Both the position numbers and the translations under genes were made by a program. Shown here piece by piece: positions 26,008 through 33,848 of a stretch of 64,000 bases of DNA. Within the stretch, counting starts at the first letter, position 1. Every line of letters begins with the position of its first letter. This DNA comes from UKL13-2 sp043744255 (GTDB lineage Bacteria > Pseudomonadota > Gammaproteobacteria > Burkholderiales > Usitatibacteraceae): contig JAYTVA010000062.1 in NCBI GenBank assembly GCA_043744255.1, positions 12,330-76,329 of the forward strand, read 5' to 3'. Below the pieces are notes generated by a model that was not told the DNA's origin, ran no database searches, and was given only the letters and a program-made list of their open reading frames with translations.

Positions 26008-26532
26008 TCACGGTTTGTTGGCTTGCACAGTTTGCGATGCCGGCATGAGCTCTGCGCGGATCGCTGCGGCGTCCGGTTTTGCTTTGGACTGCCAGCGGAC
26101 CGTCTTGTATCCCGCGCTGGCCAGCATCGCGTCGCGTTTGGCGTCCTTGTCGGCTTTGTGCGTTCGGTCGTCGAGCTCGATGATGGCGACCACGGCGCCT
26201 GTCTTGCGATCCTGAGCGACAAAGTCCACGAACTTTTGAGCGAACATGCCGCGCAGCCTCATGTAGGCCTTGCCTTCGCTTCTGGGCACATCGGGATCGA
26301 GGATCGACCCCATGGCGACCTGAGGGCAAATCCGAAACTCGGGGACTGCGGCCTCAAGGCGGCCGAGGAATTCGAGTTCGTTAGGGGTCAGCAGTGGCTT
26401 GGCCTTGAACCGATCTTTTGAGGTCTCCGAACCTGCGCCCGATGCGGCCAGCTTGGCTTTGAGCACCACCAATCCAACGGCGACAACTCCGACGATCGCC
26501 GCGATCAATACTAGGTTCGAAGTCGCGCTCAT
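26008..26532 (-). CDS. Membrane-anchored DUF2726-domain protein
   Basis: 174 residues. One N-terminal membrane segment (LVLIAAIVGVVAVGLVVL) is followed by a DUF2726-type domain with LTPNELEFLGRLEAAVP, RLRGMFAQKFVDFVAQD, VVAIIELDDRTHK and GYKTVRWQSK. This domain resembles Vsr/restriction-like nuclease folds; I infer possible nucleic-acid processing but no activity can be assigned. ATG 26532 follows AAAGGA at good spacing; a TTG further upstream is less likely. It is convergent with the defence operon and common on plasmids and islands. Confidence 0.75.
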   Translation of the reverse strand: MSATSNLVLIAAIVGVVAVGLVVLKAKLAASGAGSETSKDRFKAKPLLTPNELEFLGRLEAAVPEFRICPQVAMGSILDPDVPRSEGKAYMRLRGMFAQKFVDFVAQDRKTGAVVAIIELDDRTHKADKDAKRDAMLASAGYKTVRWQSKAKPDAAAIRAELMPASQTVQANKP

Positions 26533-26693
26533 GAATATCCTTTGTGTTGTTTTGTCCAAGCGCGGCCTGGAATCCGTTCAGGCCAGAGTAATTTACTGAT
26601 TTTATGTGTCGGTGTCATCTTTTAGGCGCTCCAACGTAGCTACTGTTGCGAGCTTCATATTGTTTCGCGTGCTGATTTTGAGTTGACGACAGA

Positions 26694-26987
26694 TTAGGGC
26701 GGCGTTTTTTTGCCCAAGCTTGCCATGCGTTCTTTAAGGCATTGGGCTCCAAGCTGATTCTTCTCTTCGAGGTTTCGGGCATTGCGCGCAGATAAATCGT
26801 TGCAGTCTCTGCTAATGGCCGCGATCTCATTGGCGTTTGCGGTGAGAGCGTTCACTCCGGACTTGATCATTGATGTTTCAAGGGGGTAAATTAAAAAGGC
26901 GAAGAAAACTCCGGCGGCCAGCCTCAGTCCGATACTGCGAAATGACGATCGGTTTTTCCCCACTGGCGCCTCCCTATTCAAAGGCAT
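26694..26987 (-). CDS. Small membrane protein of unknown function
   Basis: 97 residues from ATG 26987; a GTG start at 27047 would add 20 residues. One hydrophobic segment (LRLAAGVFFAFLIYPL) precedes a helical, charged region (ANEIAAISRDCNDLSARNARNLEEKNQLG) that may be coiled coil. I do not recognise a family. It is flanked by non-coding DNA on both sides within the island tail. Confidence 0.4.
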   Translation of the reverse strand: MPLNREAPVGKNRSSFRSIGLRLAAGVFFAFLIYPLETSMIKSGVNALTANANEIAAISRDCNDLSARNARNLEEKNQLGAQCLKERMASLGKKTPP

Positions 26988-27137
26988 TTCCCTTGATGGA
27001 GATGCACAAGTCAAGCGGATCAAGCCGAGCAATGACAGACGGATCACTCGGCCTTGGAAAATCGGTCAAGTGAGCGCCATCGTTCGCGGTTGTTTGCCTT
27101 CGCCGAGGTGGACCGGCACACGACAACGAATTCCTCA

Positions 27138-27719
27138 TCAAATGGGGTCGAAGTGCGCGATGGTGTCGATCGCTCCGAGTTTGCCGATGTCGATGGTGAA
27201 CTCGGATTCGCCCAGGTAGAGGGTGTGCTTTTAGGGGCCTGCGATGATTGTGGCGGAGGGGGCTGTAACGCGCAGGACCACGCCACCCCTGCCGACAGCA
27301 TTGAGTCCCCGGGCGAACATCTCAGCTATCTCTTGCTTGTCGCTCCATGCGATGCCGATGAGGCCGGCCTCAAAGCGGTCGATGTTCTCCCCGCGATAGA
27401 GGACCAAGTCTGGCCCAACGTATCGAGGCAGCCAGACCCGAAGCATGTCGATCAGCAGGTCGTCGTCATCCACGAGCTCGCGCAGAAAGTGATGGCATGC
27501 GTGCCACTGCGTGTGGAAGCGTTCGGCGAGCTGCTTTGACGAGGGCGGCAGGCCTGCCAAGTCGCGGATCAAGTCGCTCCACTCAGCCTCATGTTTCGCC
27601 CTGTCGGCGCTGCCAAGCAGAGGCCCGAATGCCTTGCCCGCCAGGATGTGGCCCAGCAGTGGTGGGTAGGCTCCGAGGGTCGATTCGCCGTAGGCTGTGG
27701 AGCCGTCAGGTGCCGTCAT
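27138..27719 (-). pseudogene. ADP-ribosyltransferase-like gene interrupted by an in-frame TAA
   Basis: The frame opens at ATG 27719 and runs 162 residues to a TAA at 27231-27233. Translation in the same frame after that stop continues with 31 sensible codons (KHTLYLGESEFTIDIGKLGA...) to TGA at 27138-27140. The sequence before the stop (LVLYRGENIDRFEAGLIGIAW, then VVLRVTAP) has the R...E-type look of ART-fold toxins. The continuation looks like the rest of the same beta-rich domain. This is read most simply as a recent nonsense mutation, or a sequencing error; programmed readthrough is less likely. The family assignment is tentative. Confidence 0.6.
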
Positions 27720-27865
27720 TTGTCCACACGCTTTTCGGGGATCAAAGGGGGACTGGGCGCATGACTTACAGCCATATCTTGAGCATTCATGCGCCTTAAA
27801 AAGTCATGCGCGTGTAGTGCGCCATCATGGGGGTGTGTTGCGTTTGTTTGGCGCTATCGGCTTGC

Positions 27866-28078
27866 TTAAGCATAGAACTGGTGTGTGCCGTCAAGCGAGC
27901 TTCTGATCTTGCGTGTGAAATCGGCGACTTGCTGCGTGCGACTCCCCGTCTTGCTATTGGCGTAACCGAAGGCGTTGAGTAGCGGGGTGGACGTCTGAGC
28001 AATCGGCTCGACGATGAACGGCGTGGGTACGCCATGAATATTTTCTCGAAGCTGCTGAGTACTTTCTGCTGGGGGCAT
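27866..28078 (-). CDS. Short ORF of unknown function
   Basis: A 70-residue frame (MPPAESTQQLRENIHG...) without a clear SD, membrane segment or recognised motif. It fills most of the gap between the broken ART-like gene and vapC. It may be a gene remnant. Outside it, 27,720-27,865 shows nothing I can identify. Confidence 0.25.
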   Translation of the reverse strand: MPPAESTQQLRENIHGVPTPFIVEPIAQTSTPLLNAFGYANSKTGSRTQQVADFTRKIRSSLDGTHQFYA

Positions 28079-28082
28079 ATTG

Positions 28083-28517
28083 CTATCGTTTCGGATTCGT
28101 CATGTCCGCACCTGCTTGCCCTTGCCAGTCTTCGATTTGCAAGTTGGGAACGCGCGCGAATTCGTTTGTATTGTGCGTTACCAATGTGAGTTCATTGGTT
28201 TGTGCAATTGCTGCGATGAGCAGATCGTTACCGCCGATCAAGTCGCCCGCGCGTTGGAGATGTGCGCGAATTTCACCGTAGCACTCGGCCGCCGCATCGT
28301 CGAATGGCAGGCGCGGCCATGTACCAAAAGCGGCTTGCAATTTTGCCAACTCCGCCTGGGGATTTTGCGCAAGTTGCGCACCGCATTGCAACTCCGCCCA
28401 AACAATGCTGCACAGCGCCAAGTCACTTAACTCCCTAGCGGCGAGACTTGCCTTTAGTGCCGTATTTCGCCCGCGCAGAATTTCAATGCAGACGTTGGTA
28501 TCGAGCAGGTAACGCAT
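28083..28517 (-). CDS. vapC: VapC-type PIN-domain toxin
   Basis: 144-residue ribonuclease toxin of a type II toxin-antitoxin pair. The PIN acidic residues are in place: RYLLDTN at the start, the glutamate in SIVWAELQCG, the aspartate in GNDLLIAAIA, and the THNTNEFAR motif near the end. The ATG at 28517 overlaps the antitoxin stop by one base (TGATG), so translation is coupled. VapC enzymes usually cleave tRNA or rRNA loops; this target is unknown. Modules like this often stabilise islands. Confidence 0.88.
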   Translation of the reverse strand: MRYLLDTNVCIEILRGRNTALKASLAARELSDLALCSIVWAELQCGAQLAQNPQAELAKLQAAFGTWPRLPFDDAAAECYGEIRAHLQRAGDLIGGNDLLIAAIAQTNELTLVTHNTNEFARVPNLQIEDWQGQAGADMTNPKR

Positions 28518-28723
28518 CACAATCTTGGCGTATCGCGCAACGGTAGCGCTTGTATTCTTTCCGGAAAATCAGGTGCTGCTCCCCAAGCCCGTTCAAACCA
28601 CGCAGGGTCGGCTTGTTGCTTGCTTTTCGCGTGAAGATACCCAATGAAATCGAGTACCTCTCGCTGAAATTCAGGGGGCAGTGCACTCGCCTGCTTGTCA
28701 ATTGCTGCGATCAAATTGTTCAT
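28517..28723 (-). CDS. vapB: VapB-like (DUF2281-type) antitoxin
   Basis: 68-residue partner of the PIN toxin. The core PPEFQREVLDFIGYLHAKSK is typical of DUF2281 antitoxins, which lack a classic AbrB fold. A strong SD (GGAAGGA) lies upstream of ATG 28723. It precedes and overlaps vapC by one base. Autoregulation of the promoter region at about 28,724-28,800 is likely by analogy. Confidence 0.8.
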   Translation of the reverse strand: MNNLIAAIDKQASALPPEFQREVLDFIGYLHAKSKQQADPAWFERAWGAAPDFPERIQALPLRDTPRL

Positions 28724-28968
28724 TGAGTTGTTCCTTCCGGATGTTGCCGTTTGGTCTTCAAATTGTCGGGCTATATTGCGCGAACCTGATCAGATCTGCT
28801 AAATCACGCCGCAATCTGTCGATCACGCCGTCAACGTCACGCGCTACCATCGCACGACACTAATTCTACTTTGAACTTTGCAAGCTTCCCTACGGTTTGA
28901 GGGCGCTCTCTCGCGCAGGCGAACAAATTCTCCATCTTGCCGGATTCAGTGATAATTAGCGGTGGTGG

Positions 28969-29136
28969 CTAGCCGCGCCGTTGCTCGCGGGTTGCGGCGA
29001 CTGCGTCTTGCCCGCTACGCCATGATTTGCCAACCTTCGCGGCCAATTCCTCGATTCCACGCTGGAGCGCGTCGGCCTTGGCTCTGCGAGACAGATCGTT
29101 GGGCATTTCAGTAGTGGTAATTTTGCGTCTCTGCAT
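28969..29136 (-). CDS. 55-residue ORF at the island edge, possibly an orphan antitoxin or fragment
   Basis: Reading down from ATG 29136 gives MQRRKITTTEMPNDLSRRAK, then a helical segment with GIEELAAKVGKSW, and TAG at 28969-28971. A second in-frame ATG (MPNDLSRR) is at residue 11. The sequence is basic and helical and looks like real protein rather than noise. No toxin gene follows. The region between it and vapB (28,724-28,968) holds nothing I recognise beyond the likely vapBC promoter. Confidence 0.45.
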   Translation of the reverse strand: MQRRKITTTEMPNDLSRRAKADALQRGIEELAAKVGKSWRSGQDAVAATREQRRG

Positions 29137-29214
29137 AAATATGGAAATCTATATTTACGTATGCTCACGTTGGTTGTAGATTCAACACCGCGATTCGAGG
29201 CGGCCATTCTGGAA

Positions 29215-29262
29215 TGTGGAAGCGTCCAATCCGGAATTTAGCTGCGTCCAATCCGGAAAGTA
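29215..29262. mobile_element. Possible solo insertion-sequence end with two terminal-type repeats
   Basis: The 15-bp word GCGTCCAATCCGGAA occurs at 29222-29236 and again at 29244-29258, a 22-bp period, just after TGT at 29215. IS21-family ends begin with TGT and carry spaced multiple terminal repeats, so this could be a remnant. No transposase gene is nearby. It lies within 15 bp of the suhB stop, at the island/core boundary. Confidence 0.35.
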
Positions 29263-29273
29263 ACGCCCCAAAC

Positions 29274-30062
29274 CTACCGATGCGCTTGCACAATCTGCAA
29301 CAACTGCGGAAACACCTTCGGCGTGCCGGTGACGATATTGCCCGCATCCAAATAATTGCTATCGCCGTTGAAATCGGTGATGAGCCCACCCGCTTCGAGA
29401 ATCATCAGCCCGCCCGCCGCGACGTCCCACGGCTGCAATCCCATTTCCCAGAACGCGTCGTAGTGGCCGCAGGCGACGTAGGCGAGATCGAGTGCGGCGG
29501 CTCCGGGGCGGCGCACGCCAGCGCATTTCATCGTGACTTCTTTGAATTGCGCGAGGTATTGATCGAACTTGGCGCCGTCGCGGAACGGAAAGCCCGTGCC
29601 GATCAGGCTGTCTTTGAGATTGACGGTTTTGGAAACGCGGATACGGCGGTCATTCAAAAATGCACCTGCGCCGCGCGTGGCGGTGAAGAGGTCGTTGCGG
29701 GTGGGGTCAAAAATCGCGCCGTGGGTGACCACGCCTTTGACCGAGAGCGCAATCGACACGCAAAATTGCGGCAAGCCATGCAAAAAATTGGTGGTGCCAT
29801 CGAGCGGGTCGATGATCCATTTGTATTCGCTGTCGGTGGCCGATTTTGATTCGCCGGACTCTTCGGCGAGGATGCTATGCTGGGGATACGATTCGCGGAT
29901 CGTCTCAATGATGGTTTGTTCAGCCGCGCGATCAACTTCAGAGACGAAATCGTTATGCGCCTTGCGCTCAACGGTGAGCTTATCGAGGTCGTGGGATGCG
30001 CGGTTGATGATGGCGCCGGCACGGCGCGCGGCTTTCACCGCGACATTGAGCATGGGATGCAT
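29274..30062 (-). CDS. suhB: Inositol-1-monophosphatase family protein SuhB
   Basis: Mg-dependent phosphatase that in enterobacteria also joins transcription antitermination complexes. The 262 residues contain the expected metal-site motifs: EEESG-like ILAEESGES near 70, DPLDGTTNFLHG near 87-98, and WDVAAGGLMILEAGG near 220. Its length is normal for the family. It is divergent from trmJ with a 41-bp shared upstream region, a gene order I know from beta- and gamma-proteobacteria. It is the first clearly chromosomal gene after the island. Confidence 0.93.
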   Translation of the reverse strand: MHPMLNVAVKAARRAGAIINRASHDLDKLTVERKAHNDFVSEVDRAAEQTIIETIRESYPQHSILAEESGESKSATDSEYKWIIDPLDGTTNFLHGLPQFCVSIALSVKGVVTHGAIFDPTRNDLFTATRGAGAFLNDRRIRVSKTVNLKDSLIGTGFPFRDGAKFDQYLAQFKEVTMKCAGVRRPGAAALDLAYVACGHYDAFWEMGLQPWDVAAGGLMILEAGGLITDFNGDSNYLDAGNIVTGTPKVFPQLLQIVQAHR

Positions 30063-30103
30063 GGGTTCACATTTTCATTAAAGAGCAGAAGCCGAATTTT
30101 ACT

Positions 30104-30865
30104 ATGAGCACCCCGCCCACGTCTTCCCCTTTGTTGCCGCGCGTGCGCATCGTCATGTGCGAGACCTCGCATCCCGGTAATGTCGGCAGTGCCGCGCGCG
30201 CGATGAAGACTATGGGGCTGACGGATCTTGTGTTGGTCGCGCCAAAATTGCCGAACGTCACGCAACATGAAAACGCCATCGCGCTCGCCTCAGGTGCCAC
30301 CGATGTGCTTGGAAACGCCCGTGTGGTGCGGACTTTGATGGAGGCGATCAGTGATACGCGCTTTGCGGTGGCGTTCACGGCAAGGCGGCGCGAGCTGTCG
30401 CACCCAATTGTGGATTTGCGCGAAGCGATTGCGCAATCGTTCACCGAGCTTGCTGGTGATCCCGCCGCCAAAATCGCGTTGGTGTTCGGCAACGAAGCCA
30501 TGTGCCTATCGAACGAAGATGTCGATCAATGCCAACTCGCCGCCACCATCCCCGCGAATTCTGAATACTCATCGCTCAATGTCGCGCAGTCGATTCAGGT
30601 CGCGGCCTATGAGGCGATGATGCAGGCGAGTGTATTTGCCGTTGAAGATCATCCGTCGCGACCCGTCGCAAGTGTCGGTGAAGTGGATCGCATGCTCGCG
30701 CATCTGGAAGCGGCGGCAGTTGAATCCGGCTTTCTCGACCCCGCCGCACCGAAAAAATTTATGACGCGTATGCAACGCTTGTTCACCCGCGCGCGCATGG
30801 AGCAGGAAGAGGTGGCGATTTTTCGTGGACTGCTTGCAGCGTTTCAAAAACAAAAACCGCATTAG
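30104..30865 (+). CDS. trmJ: tRNA (cytidine/uridine-2'-O-)-methyltransferase TrmJ
   Basis: SpoU-type knotted methyltransferase that modifies position 32 of tRNAs. The 253-residue protein opens with VRIVMCETSHPGNVGSAARAMKTMGL and has LVFGNEAMCLSNEDV and IPANSEYSSLNVAQS, the SPOUT motifs 1-3. A C-terminal helical extension of ~80 residues is as in TrmJ. The ATG at 30104 shares a short divergent promoter region with suhB. Confidence 0.9.
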   Translation: MSTPPTSSPLLPRVRIVMCETSHPGNVGSAARAMKTMGLTDLVLVAPKLPNVTQHENAIALASGATDVLGNARVVRTLMEAISDTRFAVAFTARRRELSHPIVDLREAIAQSFTELAGDPAAKIALVFGNEAMCLSNEDVDQCQLAATIPANSEYSSLNVAQSIQVAAYEAMMQASVFAVEDHPSRPVASVGEVDRMLAHLEAAAVESGFLDPAAPKKFMTRMQRLFTRARMEQEEVAIFRGLLAAFQKQKPH

Positions 30866-30883
30866 AATTCTGAGATGTCCTAG

Positions 30884-30904
30884 CCCTCCCTTGACGGGGG
30901 AGGG
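30884..30904. repeat. G/C-rich inverted repeat between trmJ and cysE
   Basis: Perfect 7-bp arms CCCTCCC and GGGAGGG with a 7-nt loop, followed by a G-rich run. There is no T-tract on the plus strand. It resembles the dispersed REP-like hairpins of many proteobacteria and may act as a transcript 3' end or processing point. Confidence 0.5.
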
Positions 30905-30961
30905 GTTGGGGAGAGGGTGACGGTTGCGAGGTCACCTAACCTAGCTACGATTGAAATAACA

Positions 30962-31672
30962 ATGTTTACCCACTTGAAAGAAGACATCGCCAGCGTCTAC
31001 GCCCGCGACCCCGCCGCCCGCAACGCTTGGGAGGTACTGACCTGTTACCCCGGCATGCACGCCATCTGGTTGCATCGCGGCATCTCGCACCCGCTGTGGA
31101 AAATGGGCTTGAAGTGGCTCGCGCGCTTTGTCGCCAACATTGGTCGCGCCTTCACCGGCGTCGAAATTCATCCCGGTGCCACGCTCGGTCGCCGGGTATT
31201 TTTTGACCACGCCATCGGCATCGTTATCGGCGAAACCGCCGAGATCGGCGACGACTGCACGCTCTATCACGGCGTCACACTCGGCGGCGTGTCGTGGAAC
31301 AAAGGCAAGCGCCATCCCACGCTCGAGGCTGGCGTCACGGTCGGCGCAGGGGCAAAAATTCTCGGCCCATTCTCGGTCGGCGCTGGTGCCAAGATTGGCT
31401 CGAATAGCGTTGTGGTCAAAGCCGTGCCCGCAGGGGCCACGGTGGTGGGCATTCCCGCGCGGATCGTTGAAGGTGTCAGCGGTGAAGCGGGACACGCGTT
31501 TTCGGCCTATGCCGTGACCACCAACGAAAACGATCCTCTGAATGCGGTGCTCAAAACGTTGGCGGCGCGCTCGGATTCTTCTGACGCGCTGATCGAGGCG
31601 TTGTTAAAACGGATCGAATCGCTGGAAGCGGAGAAAAAACTACAGCCGACCAACAAGGCGGTCGGTTTCTAA
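30962..31672 (+). CDS. cysE: Serine O-acetyltransferase CysE
   Basis: Makes O-acetylserine from serine and acetyl-CoA, the first step of cysteine synthesis. It is 236 residues from ATG 30962; earlier in-frame codons run through the upstream repeat and are unlikely. The short N-terminal helical domain (MFTHLKEDIASVYARDPAARN) matches the shorter CysE type found in iron-sulfur gene clusters. The left-handed beta-helix shows IHPGATLGRRVFFDHAIGIVIGETAEIGD and LYHGVTLGGVSW. The C-terminus is extended and variable. Cysteine supply fits its place upstream of iscR-iscS. Confidence 0.93.
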   Translation: MFTHLKEDIASVYARDPAARNAWEVLTCYPGMHAIWLHRGISHPLWKMGLKWLARFVANIGRAFTGVEIHPGATLGRRVFFDHAIGIVIGETAEIGDDCTLYHGVTLGGVSWNKGKRHPTLEAGVTVGAGAKILGPFSVGAGAKIGSNSVVVKAVPAGATVVGIPARIVEGVSGEAGHAFSAYAVTTNENDPLNAVLKTLAARSDSSDALIEALLKRIESLEAEKKLQPTNKAVGF

Positions 31673-31870
31673 TTGCGTTTCTTGGCCGCTGTCGCGTTGA
31701 ATATGTTCGCGGCAAAATGCGCCGAAACGCCCTTGGATAGTCGGGTTTGAGGGTTCGATCCGCCCGCATGCGCTGTGCGTGCTTGTCCATGAAGCGTTGG
31801 TCGTACGGAAGAAATCTGCGGCGACGACTGCGCATTCCGCCACTCAATTTTTCTGCAACTTTTACCGCGA

Positions 31871-31903
31871 ATAGTTGACTAATCTACTCAGGATTACTAA
31901 AAT
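31871..31903 (+). promoter_or_regulatory. iscR promoter overlapped by an IscR type 1-like site
   Basis: TTGACT (31875-31880), a 17-bp spacer and TAAAAT (31898-31903) make a good sigma-70 promoter about 90 bp before iscR. The stretch ATAGTTGACTAATCTACTCA, running on into GGATTACT (31871-31895), matches the left half of the type 1 IscR operator well and the right half partly. It covers the -35 and spacer, as expected for autorepression by [2Fe-2S]-IscR. The rest of 31,673-31,870 shows no gene I can support. Confidence 0.65.
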
Positions 31904-31992
31904 TGAGTCGCTTAATCGAGATTCAGAGTTGAGATTAAGAATCGGGGTTGAGTGGGGCTGAATGGAATTGAAATTATGGACGAAGGTTCCCA

Positions 31993-32466
31993 ATGAGATT
32001 GACCACCAAAGGCCGCTTTGCCGTTACCGCGATGCTTGATTTGGCGATGCACGCCGATCAGGGTCCGGTGACGCTCGCCAACATTAGCGAGCGGCAAAAA
32101 ATCTCGCTCTCTTATTTGGAGCAACTATTTGGCAAGCTTCGTCGCGGCGCGCTCGTGGCCAGCGTGCGCGGTCCGGGCGGCGGGTATCGCCTCGGTAAGC
32201 CAGCGCAGCAGCTCAATGTGGCCGACATTATCGTCGCGGTGGAAGAGCCGATTGATTCGCGCCAGTGTGAAGGCAAGGACAATTGCCTCGGCGAGAAACG
32301 CTGTATGACCCACGAACTGTGGGAGAGTTTGAATGAGACGGTGTTGAATTACCTCGGTGGCGTCACGCTGGCGAGTTTGATGGAGCAGCAAAAAGTGAAG
32401 GCGGTGATTCGCCCCGCCAATATTGGCCGAGTGCGTCCGCGCGCGAGTGCTGCGGCCACGGTCTGA
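31993..32466 (+). CDS. iscR: Fe-S cluster regulator IscR
   Basis: Rrf2-family winged-helix repressor of the isc operon, 157 residues. MRLTTKGRFAVTAMLDLAMH starts the DNA-binding domain. The cluster ligands appear as C-x5-C-x5-C within CEGKDNCLGEKRC near 92-104, the spacing of IscR proper rather than other Rrf2 proteins. It heads the operon with iscS 17 bp downstream. The operator-like sequence upstream supports autoregulation. Confidence 0.96.
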   Translation: MRLTTKGRFAVTAMLDLAMHADQGPVTLANISERQKISLSYLEQLFGKLRRGALVASVRGPGGGYRLGKPAQQLNVADIIVAVEEPIDSRQCEGKDNCLGEKRCMTHELWESLNETVLNYLGGVTLASLMEQQKVKAVIRPANIGRVRPRASAAATV

Positions 32467-32483
32467 TTTTTGAGAGCAAGCAA

Positions 32484-33692
32484 ATGAAACAACCTATCTA
32501 CCTCGATTACTCTGCGACCACGCCGGTTGATCCGCGCGTAGCGGCAAAAATGATTCCGTATCTCACCGAGATGTACGGCAACCCCGCGTCGCGCAGCCAC
32601 AGCTATGGCTGGACGGCTGAAGAAGCGGTGGAAGCGGCGCGCGTGGAAGTCGCGAAGCTGGTCAATTGCGATGAAAAAGAGATCGTTTGGACTTCCGGTG
32701 CAACCGAGTCGATCAACCTCGCCGTCAAGGGCGCAGCGAATTTCTACCAGACCAAAGGTAAGCATCTCATCACGCTCAAAACCGAGCACAAGGCCACGCT
32801 CGATACGTTCCGCGAATTAGAGCGGCAGGGTTTTGAGGCGACGTATTTGGATGTATTGGAAAACGGCCTCGTTGACCTCGACGTGTTCAAGTCGGCCCTG
32901 CGCCCAGATACGATTGTGGTGTCGATTCTGTATGTGAATAACGAGATTGGCGTGATTCAACCGATTGCCGAGATCGGCGAAATTTGTCGCGAGCGCGGCA
33001 TTATTTTTCACGTCGATGCGGCACAAGCGACCGGCAAAGTGGTGGTCGATTTGCAAACCCTCAAAGTGGATTTGATGAGTTTTTGCGCACACAAAACCTA
33101 TGGCCCGAAAGGTGTCGGCGCGTTGTTCGTGCGCCGTAAACCGCGTGTGCGCTTAGAGGCGCAAATGCACGGCGGTGGTCATGAGCGCGGTTTCCGTTCG
33201 GGTACGCTGGCCACACATCAACTGGTTGGTATGGGTGAATGCTTCCGCTTGGCGCGTCTGGAAATGGCGACCGAGAACGAACGCATCCGCATGTTGCGTG
33301 ATCGCCTGCTCAATGGCATCAAGGATATGGAAGAGGTCTACGTCAACGGCGATCTCGAACAGCGCGTGCCGCATAACCTCAACGTGAGTTTCAATTTCGT
33401 CGAGGGCGAATCGCTCATCATGGGCATCAAGGAGTTGGCGGTGTCATCAGGTTCCGCGTGTACCTCGGCGTCGTTGGAGCCCTCGTATGTGTTGCGCGCG
33501 CTGGGTCGTAACGATGAGTTGGCGCATTCCTCGATCCGTTTCACAATCGGGCGTTTCACGAACGAAGCCGACATCGACTTCGCCATCAAGTTATTGAAAG
33601 AGCGCATTCAAAAGCTGCGCGATATGTCGCCACTCTGGGAAATGTTCAAGGATGGCGTGGACTTGAATAGCGTGCAGTGGGCGGCACATTAA
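32484..33692 (+). CDS. iscS: Cysteine desulfurase IscS
   Basis: PLP enzyme that takes sulfur from cysteine for cluster and thionucleoside synthesis. The 402-residue length is normal. The PLP lysine is in FCAHKTYGPKG near 204-214 and the mobile-loop catalytic cysteine is in SSGSACTSASLEPSYVL near 327. The N-terminus KQPIYLDYSATTPVDPRV is canonical. It is followed by an unusual 156-bp gap with a triple direct repeat before iscU. Confidence 0.97.
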   Translation: MKQPIYLDYSATTPVDPRVAAKMIPYLTEMYGNPASRSHSYGWTAEEAVEAARVEVAKLVNCDEKEIVWTSGATESINLAVKGAANFYQTKGKHLITLKTEHKATLDTFRELERQGFEATYLDVLENGLVDLDVFKSALRPDTIVVSILYVNNEIGVIQPIAEIGEICRERGIIFHVDAAQATGKVVVDLQTLKVDLMSFCAHKTYGPKGVGALFVRRKPRVRLEAQMHGGGHERGFRSGTLATHQLVGMGECFRLARLEMATENERIRMLRDRLLNGIKDMEEVYVNGDLEQRVPHNLNVSFNFVEGESLIMGIKELAVSSGSACTSASLEPSYVLRALGRNDELAHSSIRFTIGRFTNEADIDFAIKLLKERIQKLRDMSPLWEMFKDGVDLNSVQWAAH

Positions 33693-33697
33693 GTTGA

Positions 33698-33758
33698 ACA
33701 GCCAAAAGTAAAACAGCCAAAAGTAAAACAGCCAAAAGTAAAAACCTACTTTTGGCTG
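33698..33758 (+). repeat. Three 15-bp direct repeats ending in a hairpin, between iscS and iscU
   Basis: ACAGCCAAAAGTAAA is repeated three times head to tail (33698-33742). The third copy pairs with a reverse copy at 33747-33758, giving a 12-bp stem (33729-33740/33747-33758) with a 6-nt loop. There is no U-tract. It lies 5 bp after the iscS stop and ~90 bp before iscU. Candidate roles are mRNA processing, stabilisation of the iscUA part, or an RNA-binding site. Confidence 0.8.
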
Positions 33759-33848
33759 GGAAAGTTAGGGCAATTCGCGGGCGGAGCCCGACGAATTGCG
33801 GAACGTAAAACCGGGTGAGGCAGGCAGTCTGACGCAAGGAGTACGAAA

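Noticed and set aside
28724..29270. tRNA-type attachment site at the island/core junction
   Set aside because: I looked for a tRNA 3' end or an obvious direct repeat with the left edge and found none; the left border is outside the window.
29214..29849. 211-residue plus-strand ORF over suhB
   Set aside because: Antisense shadow; the IMPase motifs on the minus strand are decisive.
31551..31847. Minus-strand ORF between cysE and iscR, possible gene remnant
   Set aside because: Rich in Arg and Pro, partly antisense to cysE, with no motif; not supportable as a gene or a named remnant.
33698..33742. Short CRISPR-like array
   Set aside because: The three 15-bp repeats are directly adjacent with no spacers, so it is a tandem repeat, not CRISPR.
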